This document shows positions 46,066-55,351 of a DNA stretch of 61,486 nucleotides, piece after piece. A program made the translations under genes and the position numbers. Source of the stretch: Dechloromonas hankyongensis (lineage in GTDB: Bacteria > Pseudomonadota > Gammaproteobacteria > Burkholderiales > Rhodocyclaceae); the NCBI RefSeq assembly GCF_022012295.1, contig NZ_JAKLTN010000009.1, forward strand, positions 1 through 61,486, written 5' to 3'. How positions within the stretch are numbered: the first letter of the stretch is position 1; each line of letters begins with the position of its first letter. The notes beneath the pieces were generated by a model, which was not told the origin of the DNA, did not search any database, and saw only the letters and a list, made by a program, of their open reading frames with translations.

Positions 46066-47492
46066 TCGCTCGGGTTGGCCACGCGGACGTCGGACCAGCC
46101 ACCGCCCAGCACCTTGTAGAGCGTCACGGTGTCGGCGAGGATCTGCTGGTGGCTGGCCAGCAGGCCGAGTTGCGCAGCCAGCAGCGAGCGTTCGGACTCG
46201 AAAACCTGCAACTGGGAAACCACCCCTTCCTTCAACTGGGCCTGGACCTGGGCGGCAACCACTTGCAGGTGGTCGGTCTGCTGCTGCAGTTCGCTGCGCT
46301 GTTTCTGGTGGGCTTCAAGATTCACCAGGGCGTTCTCCACCTCCTCGAAGGCGCCAATCACCGTCCGCCCGTAGGTCTGCTCGGCCACTTTGATCTGCGC
46401 TTCGGTGGTCTTGACGTGGGCCTTGATGCCCGGATTGAACAGGGGGAAATTAATGCTGGGCAGCAGGCCCAAGGTGAAGGATTTGAGCAGTGAGGAAAGG
46501 GCGAAGCTGGCGGTGCCGCCGTGGCCGGTCAAGCTGATCGACGGCAACTGCTCCAGCTTGGCCTGACCCACCAGGTTGTAGGCTTGGAGGACGCGGAATT
46601 CGGCGGCGACGATGTCGGGACGCCGCGCCAGCAGTTGGGAAGGCAGGCCGGCCGGCACCACGGGAAGCCTGACTTTGTCCCGGAGATGGCCAGAGGGAAC
46701 CATCCATTCGCCGGCCGGCACCCCGAGCAGGGTAGCCAGGGCATTTCCCGCCAGGTCACGGGAGCGGCGCAATTCCAGCAGATCCTTGGTCAGGCGGTTG
46801 ATCTCGGCCCGCTGCTGCAGGACCTGGGTTTCCGGCGCCAGGCCATGGCTAAGCATGGCCTCGTAGGTGGCCAGGATCTGCTTGTTCTTGCCCAGGGTCT
46901 GCCGTTGTTGGTCGCTCTGCTCGTCGAGCTGAAGGATCTGGAAATAGGTGGTCGCCACGTCGGCGACCATGGTCAGGTAAGCGGCCCGCCAGTCCGCTTC
47001 CGTGGCATTGAATTCGGCCGTCTGGGCGTGGACGCCCTTCTTGACCTTGCCCCAGATGTCGATTTCCCAATTGACTTGAGTGCCGACATTGAACTGCTGG
47101 GTGGATTTGCGGCCGGTGCTCTTTTCGAAGCTGGCCCCGGCGCCGATATCGACGGTCGGCAACGCCCCGGCCCGGACCTCGTCGATCTGGGCGGAGGCCA
47201 CCTCGCTGCGGGCGGCCAGAATCTTGATGTCGTAATTGCCGGCGATGGCCCGCTCGATCAGGTTGTCGAGATAGGGATCGCCGAAAGCCTTCCACCAGTC
47301 GGCGACGATGGTCTCGGAGGCCGATACACCGGACTGTCCCGACCGCGACCACGCCGTCTTGGCGGGGGAATCCGGACGCTGGTAGTCGGGCATGCTGACG
47401 TCGGCACAGCCCCACAGCAGGGTGGTACAGAAGCCGGCCAGGGCCAGGTAGACGGTGCGCAGGCCGGAGGGGGCATGGGTCGAACTATTCAT
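46062..47492 (-). CDS. NodT/OprM-type outer-membrane factor lipoprotein
   Basis: 476 residues from the ATG at 47492. A lipoprotein signal ends in LLWGC. The body has the duplicated TolC-like plan with helical hairpins (VADWWKAFGDPYLDNLIERAIAGNYDIKIL in the first repeat, and TYGRTVIGAFEEVENALVNLEAHQKQ in the second) and DIVAAEFRVLQA typical of RND-type factors. It forms the outer-membrane channel for the ABC exporter and HlyD adaptor. NodT-type rather than TolC-type partners are less usual for C39 exporters. Confidence 0.92.
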   Translation of the reverse strand: MNSSTHAPSGLRTVYLALAGFCTTLLWGCADVSMPDYQRPDSPAKTAWSRSGQSGVSASETIVADWWKAFGDPYLDNLIERAIAGNYDIKILAARSEVASAQIDEVRAGALPTVDIGAGASFEKSTGRKSTQQFNVGTQVNWEIDIWGKVKKGVHAQTAEFNATEADWRAAYLTMVADVATTYFQILQLDEQSDQQRQTLGKNKQILATYEAMLSHGLAPETQVLQQRAEINRLTKDLLELRRSRDLAGNALATLLGVPAGEWMVPSGHLRDKVRLPVVPAGLPSQLLARRPDIVAAEFRVLQAYNLVGQAKLEQLPSISLTGHGGTASFALSSLLKSFTLGLLPSINFPLFNPGIKAHVKTTEAQIKVAEQTYGRTVIGAFEEVENALVNLEAHQKQRSELQQQTDHLQVVAAQVQAQLKEGVVSQLQVFESERSLLAAQLGLLASHQQILADTVTLYKVLGGGWSDVRVANPSE

Positions 47493-49422
47493 GCAGCCCC
47501 CCAACGCCGGCTTCGACGAAAACGCGGAACAGCGCCGGGTCGAGCTGCCCCACACGGCATTCCGCTTCCATCAGGTCAAGGGCCGCGGCCCGGGGCAGCG
47601 CTTTCTTGTAGGGGCGGTCAGCGGCGGTGAGGGCGTCGTAGATGTCGCAAATGGTGAGGATGCGGGTCTGGACGCAAATCTGGTCGCCCTTGAGGCCCAT
47701 CGGATAGCCGGAGCCGTCCAGCTTCTCGTGGTGGCCGTGGGCGATGGCCGGAACGCCGCTCAGGTCGCGGGTCCACGGAATCAGGATGAGGAAGGAATAG
47801 GAATCCGCCACGTGGGACTCGATCTGCCGCCGCTCCTCGGCGGTCAGGCAGCCCTTGGTCACGCAGAGGGTGGAGAATTCGAAATTGTCGATCAGGGGTA
47901 CCGCTTCGCCGTTGCTCCCGCGGTAGGTGTAGTGCAGGACTTCCCGGAGTTCAGGCGGAACCTCGGTATCGGAGATGGCCGGTTCATTGGCCCGCCGGAT
48001 GGCGGCGAGGAAGCGATCAAGGCGTGCGTATTCATCCCCCAGTTGCGCCTCGATGAGGCCCAACTGGTGGCGGAAGGCGGCGATGCTCAACTCCTCCCGG
48101 GCGTGGGTCTCGCTGAGGCGGCGATAGGCTTCCCGCTCCAGGCAGGCCCGGGCATGGTGAAAGCGCTGCTCCAGGAGGCGCATATCCGCATGGTGGAGCT
48201 TCTTTTCCTTGCGCAGCACATGTTCGCGCACCCCCACCTTGCCGAAATCATGGAGCAGTGCGGCGTAGCGGATTTCCCGCAGCTGCTCGCGGGAGAACTC
48301 AATATGCCGCAGATGGGAGCTGTCCGCCCGGTCCACCGCCTGAGCAAGATTCTCGGCATAGCCCGCCACCCGGAAGGAATGGCCGGCGGTCACCGGATCC
48401 CGCTCCTCGATGGCCTGGACCGAGGCCCGAACGAACCCGTCGAGCAAGCGCTCGATATCCGAATAGAGCAGGAAGTTCTTCAGCGCCACCGCCGCCTCGG
48501 CGCAAACTCCGGTGAGCATCTCGAGATCCTGCTCGTTGAAGGCATGGGGGTCCGACGAGGTATCGACCTGGATCAGCCCGAGAATCTCTCCTTCCAGCAG
48601 CAGCGGCACACACATGACGCTGCGGATGGCTTGGGAAATGATCGATTCCTGGGAGCCGAAGTGGCGGTCGGACAGAGTGTCCACCGAGAGGATCGATTGT
48701 TTCCGCTGCAGCACCTGGTCGATGATGGTGCGCGATATCCTGATCTGCTCCGGCTTATCGATGCTCCCGTCCCGCCGGCGGGCGGCGGCTGGCATCGGCT
48801 CACGCTCGCCGTTCTCGTTGAGGAAAATAAAGGCGCGCTCAGCCAAAGGAAACAGGTCGAAGATGAAATTCATGATCTTCTCGACCAGCGTGGCACGGTC
48901 GGTCACCGCCCCCAAGGCCATCCCCACCTGGGCCATGGCATGGAGTTTTCGCAAGGTCGCCGGGAGATCCCCGGCGGAAATGACCGGCATGCTGTCCAGC
49001 GAGGTGTACCGGGTCGCGTCCAGGGTCTTGGCGATGACACTCGGCGCGCTCTGGTGCGCCGGTACCACCAGCGAATGAAACACCATCTGGACCGACGACA
49101 CCGCTACCTCATCGCCGTCGCACAGCGGGTGCCAGCAGCCCGGGCTGAGGCGTTCTCCGGCAACGAAGGTGCCATTAAAGGAATGCAGATCCTCGACGAA
49201 ATAGGCCTCGTCACGACGCCGGATGCGGGCATGGCGACGGCTGACGGTGGGCTCGGGAATGCAGATGTAACGGTCGGCGGCCAAGGAACCCTGGAGATCC
49301 CGGCCGATCACCGCTTCGTCGTGGACCGGGAAGACCGTTGGCTTGATCTTGCCGGCGGCGGCGACTTCCAGATACGCCGTCACCGCGCCGACCAACCGGG
49401 AATCAACTCGGTTACTTTCCAT
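47485..49422 (-). CDS. FHA-GAF-HD-GYP signalling protein
   Basis: 645 residues from the ATG at 49422 (AAGG 8 nt upstream). FHA domain (about 30-110) with IGRDL, VSRRHARIR and HSFNGTFVAG; GAF domain (about 165-325); HD-GYP domain (about 335-640) with LLHDFGKVGV and HHEKLDGSGYP, the complete motif of cyclic-di-GMP phosphodiesterases. It would combine phosphothreonine reading, small-molecule sensing and c-di-GMP turnover. First main gene of the secretion operon. The cyclic-nucleotide-binding exporter in the same operon is a possible indirect target. Confidence 0.92.
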   Translation of the reverse strand: MESNRVDSRLVGAVTAYLEVAAAGKIKPTVFPVHDEAVIGRDLQGSLAADRYICIPEPTVSRRHARIRRRDEAYFVEDLHSFNGTFVAGERLSPGCWHPLCDGDEVAVSSVQMVFHSLVVPAHQSAPSVIAKTLDATRYTSLDSMPVISAGDLPATLRKLHAMAQVGMALGAVTDRATLVEKIMNFIFDLFPLAERAFIFLNENGEREPMPAAARRRDGSIDKPEQIRISRTIIDQVLQRKQSILSVDTLSDRHFGSQESIISQAIRSVMCVPLLLEGEILGLIQVDTSSDPHAFNEQDLEMLTGVCAEAAVALKNFLLYSDIERLLDGFVRASVQAIEERDPVTAGHSFRVAGYAENLAQAVDRADSSHLRHIEFSREQLREIRYAALLHDFGKVGVREHVLRKEKKLHHADMRLLEQRFHHARACLEREAYRRLSETHAREELSIAAFRHQLGLIEAQLGDEYARLDRFLAAIRRANEPAISDTEVPPELREVLHYTYRGSNGEAVPLIDNFEFSTLCVTKGCLTAEERRQIESHVADSYSFLILIPWTRDLSGVPAIAHGHHEKLDGSGYPMGLKGDQICVQTRILTICDIYDALTAADRPYKKALPRAAALDLMEAECRVGQLDPALFRVFVEAGVGGLHE

Positions 49423-49558
49423 CTTGCTGCCTTCTACTTGATCGCCCTGACCAGGAGAGTCGATTCCAACCGAATATCGTGGTATCTGAATCTGCACTTC
49501 CCGGCCAGCCGTCGGCTGCCCGGTTCGAGGCAATGTTGGCGATGGTGGGGTCTGACAT
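49412..49558 (-). CDS. Small 48-residue ORF leading the secretion operon
   Basis: ATG at 49558 with a strong TTAAGGAGAGCCACC site and a TAA at 49412 that overlaps the FHA-GAF-HD-GYP start by 11 nt. It encodes 48 residues (MSDPTIANIASNRAADGW and onward, ending in SSRRQQDGK). It has no Gly-Gly leader. It lies directly after the sigma-54 promoter at 49614-49630. It may be a leader ORF that couples translation to the next gene, or a real small protein. Confidence 0.5.
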   Translation of the reverse strand: MSDPTIANIASNRAADGWPGSADSDTTIFGWNRLSWSGRSSRRQQDGK

Positions 49559-49613
49559 GGTGGCTCTCCTTAACTAACCGTAGCCGACGCCTGGCGACGG
49601 CCGTCGATCCCAG

Positions 49614-49630
49614 AGCAGGGAATGCGCCAC
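49614..49630 (-). promoter_or_regulatory. Sigma-54 (-24/-12) promoter of the secretion operon
   Basis: On the minus strand: GTGGCGCATTCCCTGCT. GG and GC are exactly 10 bp apart and the element closely parallels the peptide-array promoter (GTGGCACACCCTATGCT). It is about 190 bp before the FHA-GAF-HD-GYP start and 56 bp before the small ORF. AACACATT, related to the enhancer-like boxes of the peptide region, lies at 49650-49657. Confidence 0.75.
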
Positions 49631-49731
49631 CCCCCGGAAGGCACTGCAAAATCGTTCGCAACACATTGAAAAGGCATGGTAATTTTCCATCACACCAAGA
49701 TGACCGCTAGGCTGCCATGGGCTTGCCGAAA

Positions 49732-49750
49732 CCAAGCCCGGTGGGCTTGG
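49732..49750. terminator. Hairpin after the DUF4399 genes
   Basis: CCAAGCCC (49732-49739) pairs with GGGCTTGG (49743-49750) around GGT. It lies 58 bp beyond the stop of the DUF4399 gene on the minus strand and upstream of the sigma-54 promoter. The following T run is only three bases, so termination strength is uncertain. Confidence 0.5.
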
Positions 49751-49807
49751 CCCAACAGATTGCCGGTCTACTGTGCGCCGGCACCAGACATCTGCAGCGG
49801 TCAGTCG

Positions 49808-50236
49808 TCACTTGACGGTGACGGTGATTTTTTTCGAATACACCGGGGGATTGTGGGGAATGTGCTTATCGTCCCCCATGAGCAATTGCAGGGTATGTTT
49901 CCCCGGCGGCAACTCGAGCATGGTTTCCGTCTGTCCTGCACCAAAATGCAAATGGTTGCGGTCCGAGGGGATTTCCTGGCCGGCTGGCGTCAGGTCCGTA
50001 TCGATCAACAGATGATGGTGACCGGTATTGGGAAATTTCACGTCTTTCGGCGCAACACCCATGTTGCGCAACCCGAACCAGACGCGGAACGCCTTGCCGG
50101 CCGGCATGACCTGACCATCGTTGGGCCAGCCGATGTAGAGATAAGCATTGGCCGGGGCTGGCGTGGACTCCGCCATGGCGCCGAAGGAGGCAAGGAGTGC
50201 CGCCAAGGCAGCGGCGACGAAAATCCGTTGGTGCAT
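49808..50236 (-). CDS. DUF4399 exported protein, copy 2
   Basis: 142 residues from the ATG at 50236 with a signal peptide ending near GAMAE. The domain has LYIGWPNDGQVMPAGKAFRVWFGLRNMGVAPKDVKFPNTGHHHLLID and SDRNHLHFGAGQTETMLELPPGKHTLQLLMGD. The clustered His residues (GHHH, NHLHF) suggest metal binding. Function is unknown. It is a close paralogue of the gene 68 bp upstream and sits in front of the secretion operon on the same strand. Confidence 0.85.
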   Translation of the reverse strand: MHQRIFVAAALAALLASFGAMAESTPAPANAYLYIGWPNDGQVMPAGKAFRVWFGLRNMGVAPKDVKFPNTGHHHLLIDTDLTPAGQEIPSDRNHLHFGAGQTETMLELPPGKHTLQLLMGDDKHIPHNPPVYSKKITVTVK

Positions 50237-50304
50237 AAGTCTGAACTCCCGGTTTCTCAAAGACGTTAATAAAACAAGGCGTACGCCACGTCCCCCGCAA
50301 CCGG

Positions 50305-50730
50305 TCACTGCACGGTAATGGTGATTCTCTTCGAATAGACTGGCGGGTCGTGGGGAGTATGGTTATGGTCCCCAAGCAGCAACTGTAAGGTGTGCTTCCC
50401 CGGCGGCAACTCGATCCGCGCCTCGGTATCACCCGCCCCGAAATGGAGATGATTGCGGTCGGATGGAATAGGGGCGTCGAAGGGCGGCAGTTCGCTATCG
50501 ATCAGCAGGTGATGGTGGCCGACATTGGGCAAGTCCACTCCTTTCGGAGCAATGCCCATGTTCCGGAGCCCCATGCGCACCCACAGCTTGCCGCCCTGGA
50601 TAACGGCACCGTCGGGCGGCCAGATGATGAAGACTTCCGCATTGGCAGGGGATGGTGCCCGACCAGCGAGTGCCGGACTGCCGGCCAGGACCCCTAGCGC
50701 AGAAACGGCACATACGACTTGTCTCAGCAT
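50305..50730 (-). CDS. DUF4399 exported protein, copy 1
   Basis: 141 residues from the ATG at 50730 (GGGAGG 5 nt upstream). The signal peptide ends near PALAG. The same His-rich core as copy 2 (LRNMGIAPKGVDLPNVGHHHLLID, SDRNHLHFGAGDTEARIELPPGKHTLQLLLGD). The two genes form a tandem pair that probably arose by duplication. It is divergent from the caspase-SUMF1 gene. Confidence 0.85.
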   Translation of the reverse strand: MLRQVVCAVSALGVLAGSPALAGRAPSPANAEVFIIWPPDGAVIQGGKLWVRMGLRNMGIAPKGVDLPNVGHHHLLIDSELPPFDAPIPSDRNHLHFGAGDTEARIELPPGKHTLQLLLGDHNHTPHDPPVYSKRITITVQ

Positions 50731-50979
50731 GGCAACCTCCCTTTCGCAGTCGAGGCATCGAGCTTCAGCGAAGAAATTTGTCAAATGACTAATTCAAATT
50801 CGATTGACCGCATAGGCAAAAGTTCGAGCCTCGAGGCCCCAACCTAGATAGGCCAACTGGGCTACATGCCCGGTATCGAGCCTGCAGTGACCGTCAGGGA
50901 AACTTGCCAGATCAAGGTAGATATGTGCGGCAGCAACAAATGCTGTGGAACACAACTTCCCGATGGCGAGGGCTTGGCT

Positions 50980-52863
50980 ATGTGGCGAATACTCCTGATT
51001 GCTTGCTTGGGCGGGGCGCTGTCCGGGCCATGGGCGGAAGCGGCGGTTCCCGTTGCGGACGGGCCAGAAACCCGGCGCCTGGCCCTGGTGATCGGCAACA
51101 GCGACTATGCCGGCGCTCCCCTAGCCAGCCCGGTAAACGATGCCAAGGCCATGGCCCGTACCTTGAGAGCGGCCGGCTTCGAAGTCATCGATCGGCAAAA
51201 CGCAACGCGCCAGGAAATGCTCGAAGCGATCCAGGAATTCGACCGGCATCTCGATGCCGGCGGCGTCGGTCTATTCTATTTTGCCGGCCATGGCGTGCGC
51301 GTCGCCGACCATACCCTGCTGCTGCCGGTGGAGGCCGACAACCGCTTCCCAGCCCGCTTTCTGGCAGTAGGCATCGATGTGGCAAGCGTTCTGGCCGGGA
51401 TGTCCGGCCCGCGCCCAGGCCAGGTAAATCTGGTCATTCTCGACACCTGCCTCGACAATCCCTTGCCTAGCCCCCCCGGCGCCGCCCCGGTGCTGCCGGC
51501 GCAGACGCTGCTCGCCTACGCTACGAGACCCGGTGCCGCTGCGGGCGAAGGAGAAAACCACGGCTTCTATACGGCGGCATTACTGCAGGCCATGGCCGAG
51601 CCCGGCCGGACCGTGGAAGAAGTGTTCGCGCTGGCTGGCGCGGAGGTCAGGCGGGCAAGCCGGCAGAAGCAAGCGCCGCAGCTATTCTCTTCCCTGCCAG
51701 CGGGATTCCGTTTGCTGGCAGCCGGATCCGCTGCGCCGCCACAGCCGATGGCGCTGGCCGGCGACACCTGGGACGATGCCCGGACGCGGGGAATTCTCCC
51801 CAAGGACAGCGCCGAACAGTATGAGCTGACCTTTTGGGAATCGATCAAGGACAGTACCTTTCCGAGTGATTACGAAGCCTATTTGCAGGCCTACCCGAAA
51901 GGTCGCTTCGCCACCCTTGCCCAGGCCCGCCTGGAGCGACTGCGGGCCGCGGCGCCCAAAACCGAAACTCCGTCGCCACCGGCGGCAGCCAAGACTGCTC
52001 CGGAGCGGCCAGCAGCCCCTCGGGCGGCGCCGGAGCACCGGCATCCGACTCCGGCCGCCAAAGCGGCAACCGAACCGGCCGGCCCCACTGCTTCCGTGCC
52101 TGCGGCGGCAACGACGCCGGCCAAGGCGGCTGCCGACACCCGCGGCGTCAGCGAGGTTACGGACTGCCCGACCTGCCCGCAACTCGTCATCCTGCCCCGC
52201 GGTGCCTTCACTATGGGCAGCAACACCGATGACCCGTCGGAGAGACCGGCCCACCGGGTCTCCATCGCCGAGTCCTTCGCCATCGGCAAATACGAAGTCA
52301 CAGCCGAGCAGTGGAACGCCTGTACCGCCGCCGGTGCCTGCCCACGCATCGAGACCATCGCCAACGTGCCCGGCAATTCCCCGGCTTCCGACATCAGCTG
52401 GGACAATGCCCAGGTCTATGTAAAGTGGCTGAGCAAGCTGACCGGCAAGGCTTACCGTCTGCCTTCCGAAGCGGAGTGGGAATACGCCGCCCGCGGCGGT
52501 ACCGCGACCCGTTACTGGTGGGGCGAGCAGATGCGCCAGGGCAACGCCAACTGCAAGGGGTGTGGCGACCCCTGGCGACAGGAGGCGCCGGCCAAGAGCG
52601 GGTCGTTTGCGGCCAATCCCTATGGCCTGCACGACGTCAATGGCAGCGTCTGGGAATGGGTGGCCGACTGCTGGCACAGCTCCTACCGTAGCGCCCCTAC
52701 CGACGGTCGTGCCTGGACCGAGCAGCATTGCCAGGTTCGCGTCATTCGGGGTGGCTCTTGGCGGGATGGCCCCGGCTACATGATGTCGTCGACGCGCTTC
52801 AAGTACGACGCCAGCGTTCGTGAATTCCAGAATGGCTTTCGGGTCGCCCGGGATAACAAATAG
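50980..52863 (+). CDS. Exported caspase-like peptidase fused to a SUMF1/FGE domain
   Basis: 627 residues from the ATG at 50980, which gives a signal peptide (WRILLIACLGGALSGPWAEA); longer in-frame starts lack one. The caspase (C14) domain has TRRLALVIGNSDY, His104 (FYFAGHGVRV) and Cys157 (LVILDTCLDN), so the dyad is intact. A Pro/Ala-rich linker (about 325-425) leads to a SUMF1-type domain (MGSNTDDPSERPAHRVSI ... FAIGKYEVTAEQWNAC ... LPSEAEWEYAARGG ... GSVWEWVADCW ... RGGSWRDG). It is convergent with the kinase gene (26-bp gap). Substrate unknown; processing in the periplasm is likely. Confidence 0.9.
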   Translation: MWRILLIACLGGALSGPWAEAAVPVADGPETRRLALVIGNSDYAGAPLASPVNDAKAMARTLRAAGFEVIDRQNATRQEMLEAIQEFDRHLDAGGVGLFYFAGHGVRVADHTLLLPVEADNRFPARFLAVGIDVASVLAGMSGPRPGQVNLVILDTCLDNPLPSPPGAAPVLPAQTLLAYATRPGAAAGEGENHGFYTAALLQAMAEPGRTVEEVFALAGAEVRRASRQKQAPQLFSSLPAGFRLLAAGSAAPPQPMALAGDTWDDARTRGILPKDSAEQYELTFWESIKDSTFPSDYEAYLQAYPKGRFATLAQARLERLRAAAPKTETPSPPAAAKTAPERPAAPRAAPEHRHPTPAAKAATEPAGPTASVPAAATTPAKAAADTRGVSEVTDCPTCPQLVILPRGAFTMGSNTDDPSERPAHRVSIAESFAIGKYEVTAEQWNACTAAGACPRIETIANVPGNSPASDISWDNAQVYVKWLSKLTGKAYRLPSEAEWEYAARGGTATRYWWGEQMRQGNANCKGCGDPWRQEAPAKSGSFAANPYGLHDVNGSVWEWVADCWHSSYRSAPTDGRAWTEQHCQVRVIRGGSWRDGPGYMMSSTRFKYDASVREFQNGFRVARDNK

Positions 52864-52889
52864 CAACGCGAAAAAGAGCGCGGGCGAAT

Positions 52890-54881
52890 TCAGGGCCGGG
52901 GCCGGGTGGTCACCTGAACGAAGTCGGCGGCGATCCGGTCGGATCCGTACTTGCCGGCGATCCGCTTCAACTGCTCGCCCACCGCCTGCAGATAGTCGGC
53001 GCGGGACTCGTGCTCCTCACGCAGGCTGTCGAACAGGGGCACGGGGGAAACGAGCAGGACCACCAATTCGTTGCCGAAGGGCTTGGCAATCACCCAATTG
53101 CCCAGGCTGCCGACGGTCGCTGAATAATTGGCCGGCGCCTGATTGTCCTTGGCCCGCGGGCTGGGTACCAGATGGACGACGCCGCCGCCCAGGACGTAGT
53201 AGTCGATATTGACGTAGGACTCATAGGCCGGGGTCGTGATGTCGACGACCAGCGGGTCGCCTTCCCGCAACTCTCCGTTGCTGGCCTCGGTACGAATGGA
53301 AGCGGACGCGCCGGCTTCGCGATTGCTCCGCCAATAGGGAGCAAAGACATCGATGACGCCGCAGTCGTCGTCGCTAATCTGGTGGACATCGAAGGTCAGG
53401 TTGCTTCCGCCGGCCGCCCCGCCGAGCATTTCCTTCAGCCGGTCAAGGCTGAAATGGACGGGAAGGTATCCCTGCACCAGCATCCCGCCTTCCCTGCTAG
53501 TCGCCGCCAGAGCCGAACAGGGAACACCGGCCAGAACGGAAGCCACCGACACCGGCGATGGAGCCACTGCCGGCAGCTGCGCCCGGAGAGTATCGTTTGC
53601 CACGGGATGGTCGCTGCCGGATGGCGACCGGTTGTTCACCAGGACGGTTACCGAGGCCAAGGCGACGATAACTGCCGACACCCCGGCCATGGCAGCGTAC
53701 TTGACGGTCCGGGATTGCCCGGTAATGCCTTGGATAAATTGCGGAACCGTTGGCGTTCGCCTTTCGCGGTCGAAAGCCAAGGCCTTGCGCAGCGCCAACC
53801 ACTGCCGGAGGCCAAGGTTCTTTGGCCGTTGCAGCTTGACTTCCGCGCTCCGGGCCTGGGTGGCCGGTAATCGGCCGAAGGGATGGCTCCCGGTCAATAT
53901 CTCGTAGGTGATGCAGCCCAGCGCGTAGATGTCGTCCCGGGGGTCGGGATCACGGTGCTCGAGCATCTCGGCGCTGGCATAGGTAGGTGTCATACCGCCC
54001 AGGGTGCCGGCATCGAAAATTGTCGCCTCCACATCCTCCTCCGGCTTGCGGAAAACACGGGCGATGCCGAAGTCAATGACCTTCACCTCGCCACTGTCGG
54101 TCAGAAAGACATTGGCGGGCTTCAGGTCGCAATGAACAAAACCACGCTCGTGGGCATAGGCCAGAGCCTTACCAATGCCTGTAATGATGGGGAGCGCCTC
54201 GGTATAGGGAAGGCCCTTGAAGTCCGGCTCGCGCAAAATCTGCCGCAAGGGCCTGCCTGACAGGAGTTCCATAGTCAGGTATACCGTCGGGCCGTCGCGG
54301 TCGAAATCGTAGATGGTAACAATGTTGGGGTGGGCCAGCTTCTGCGCCTTCTTGGCCTCTCGCTGCAGGGCGATCAGCGATTTGGGGTGGCCCCGGAACT
54401 GGACGTTCAGCACCTTGATGGCAATATAGGGATTGCGGTCTGACGCTTCCTGCTTGCGTCGATCCAGCGCTTTGAACACCATGCCCATGCCGCCGAATCC
54501 CAGGCATTCTTCCAGTACGAAACGACCGTTCAGGATGTCGCCGACCCCCTTGATCCGCTCCAGTTCGGCCTCGGCAGTGGAATCTGCCCTTCCGGCCTTG
54601 GCCGGCGCATCCATCGGCGGGCCGCTGAGACTGGTCAGCACCCGAGTCCGGTCGCTGTCCGCTTTGCCCTTGGCCTGCTCCAGGTCCTCGATCTTCTGGT
54701 GCACTACGACGTAGACGTCAGGGGGCAACGGGAAGTTGGTGTGTTCTTCGTCGAGAATCGCCAGCAACTGCCCGGAATCTCCGGATCCCACCGCCAACAC
54801 CTGATCTACCTGGGCAAAAAAATCCCCAACAGACAATGAACCCTGGTGAAAGGCACGAATCGCATGGGCAAGTGTAGCCAT
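52890..54881 (-). CDS. Membrane Ser/Thr protein kinase with DUF4384 C-terminus
   Basis: 663 residues. A short N-terminal helical region (1-115), then a Hanks-type kinase: glycine loop GFGGMGMV (128-135), Lys156 (IAIKVL), catalytic loop HCDLKPAN (Asp252), DFG at 270-272 and YASAEML (APE-like). One membrane helix lies at about 395-416. The external part ends in a DUF4384 domain (EGDPLVVDITTPAYESYVNIDYYVLGG). The Cys before the catalytic Asp makes it a non-RD kinase. It is the obvious partner of the PP2C phosphatase and FHA proteins of the locus. Confidence 0.93.
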   Translation of the reverse strand: MATLAHAIRAFHQGSLSVGDFFAQVDQVLAVGSGDSGQLLAILDEEHTNFPLPPDVYVVVHQKIEDLEQAKGKADSDRTRVLTSLSGPPMDAPAKAGRADSTAEAELERIKGVGDILNGRFVLEECLGFGGMGMVFKALDRRKQEASDRNPYIAIKVLNVQFRGHPKSLIALQREAKKAQKLAHPNIVTIYDFDRDGPTVYLTMELLSGRPLRQILREPDFKGLPYTEALPIITGIGKALAYAHERGFVHCDLKPANVFLTDSGEVKVIDFGIARVFRKPEEDVEATIFDAGTLGGMTPTYASAEMLEHRDPDPRDDIYALGCITYEILTGSHPFGRLPATQARSAEVKLQRPKNLGLRQWLALRKALAFDRERRTPTVPQFIQGITGQSRTVKYAAMAGVSAVIVALASVTVLVNNRSPSGSDHPVANDTLRAQLPAVAPSPVSVASVLAGVPCSALAATSREGGMLVQGYLPVHFSLDRLKEMLGGAAGGSNLTFDVHQISDDDCGVIDVFAPYWRSNREAGASASIRTEASNGELREGDPLVVDITTPAYESYVNIDYYVLGGGVVHLVPSPRAKDNQAPANYSATVGSLGNWVIAKPFGNELVVLLVSPVPLFDSLREEHESRADYLQAVGEQLKRIAGKYGSDRIAADFVQVTTRPRP

Positions 54882-55312
54882 CGCTTACCAAGCCGAATGA
54901 TACCGAGCCAACCTGAGGTTTCCCGCTTTACCCCGCACAGGCCTTCCTCCTTCACCGCCGGCCCAACGCCCCGTCACCAGAACCGCGCAGAAATTAGCGA
55001 GATAGAGCAAATATGCTCATTCCCTATTTACGACCCGCCTGGCCGCATGGCAGTTCCGTTGGCGAACGCAAAAAGAATGGCCTGAATGGGCTATCCGGGT
55101 GAGTAAGTGTTGAGCAATTTCTGATCCTGCCCCGTAGCGGCAAGCTGGTTGATGAAAGCAGGCACCCTGCTGTCACTCGGAGCAGCAGAAATGGCAACAA
55201 TTCGCCAAAGGATGGCCACTGGCAGGCAATCGCCAAACGTAAAGGCTAAGCCCCGACAAGCTAATTGCTTGACCTATACAAGACGGGAAACGGAAACCTC
55301 CCCCGAAAAGCC
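54882..55312. other. 431-bp stretch without a supported gene
   Basis: Between the kinase start and the tRNA terminator I see only short, unconvincing frames. No sigma-54 element, no clear repeat and no attachment-site duplication of the tRNA 3' end is visible. The kinase promoter must lie in the first part. Composition is somewhat AT-richer than the flanks around 55000-55030. Confidence 0.5.
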
Positions 55313-55347
55313 AAAAGCCCCTGTAAATCGATGATTTACAGGGGCTT
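55313..55347 (-). terminator. Rho-independent terminator of the tRNA-Pro gene
   Basis: AAGCCCCTGTAAATC (55315-55329) pairs perfectly with GATTTACAGGGGCTT (55333-55347) around a 3-nt loop, followed on the minus strand by TT then GGCTTTT. It lies 5 nt after the encoded CCA of the tRNA. Confidence 0.9.
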
Positions 55348-55351
55348 AAAT

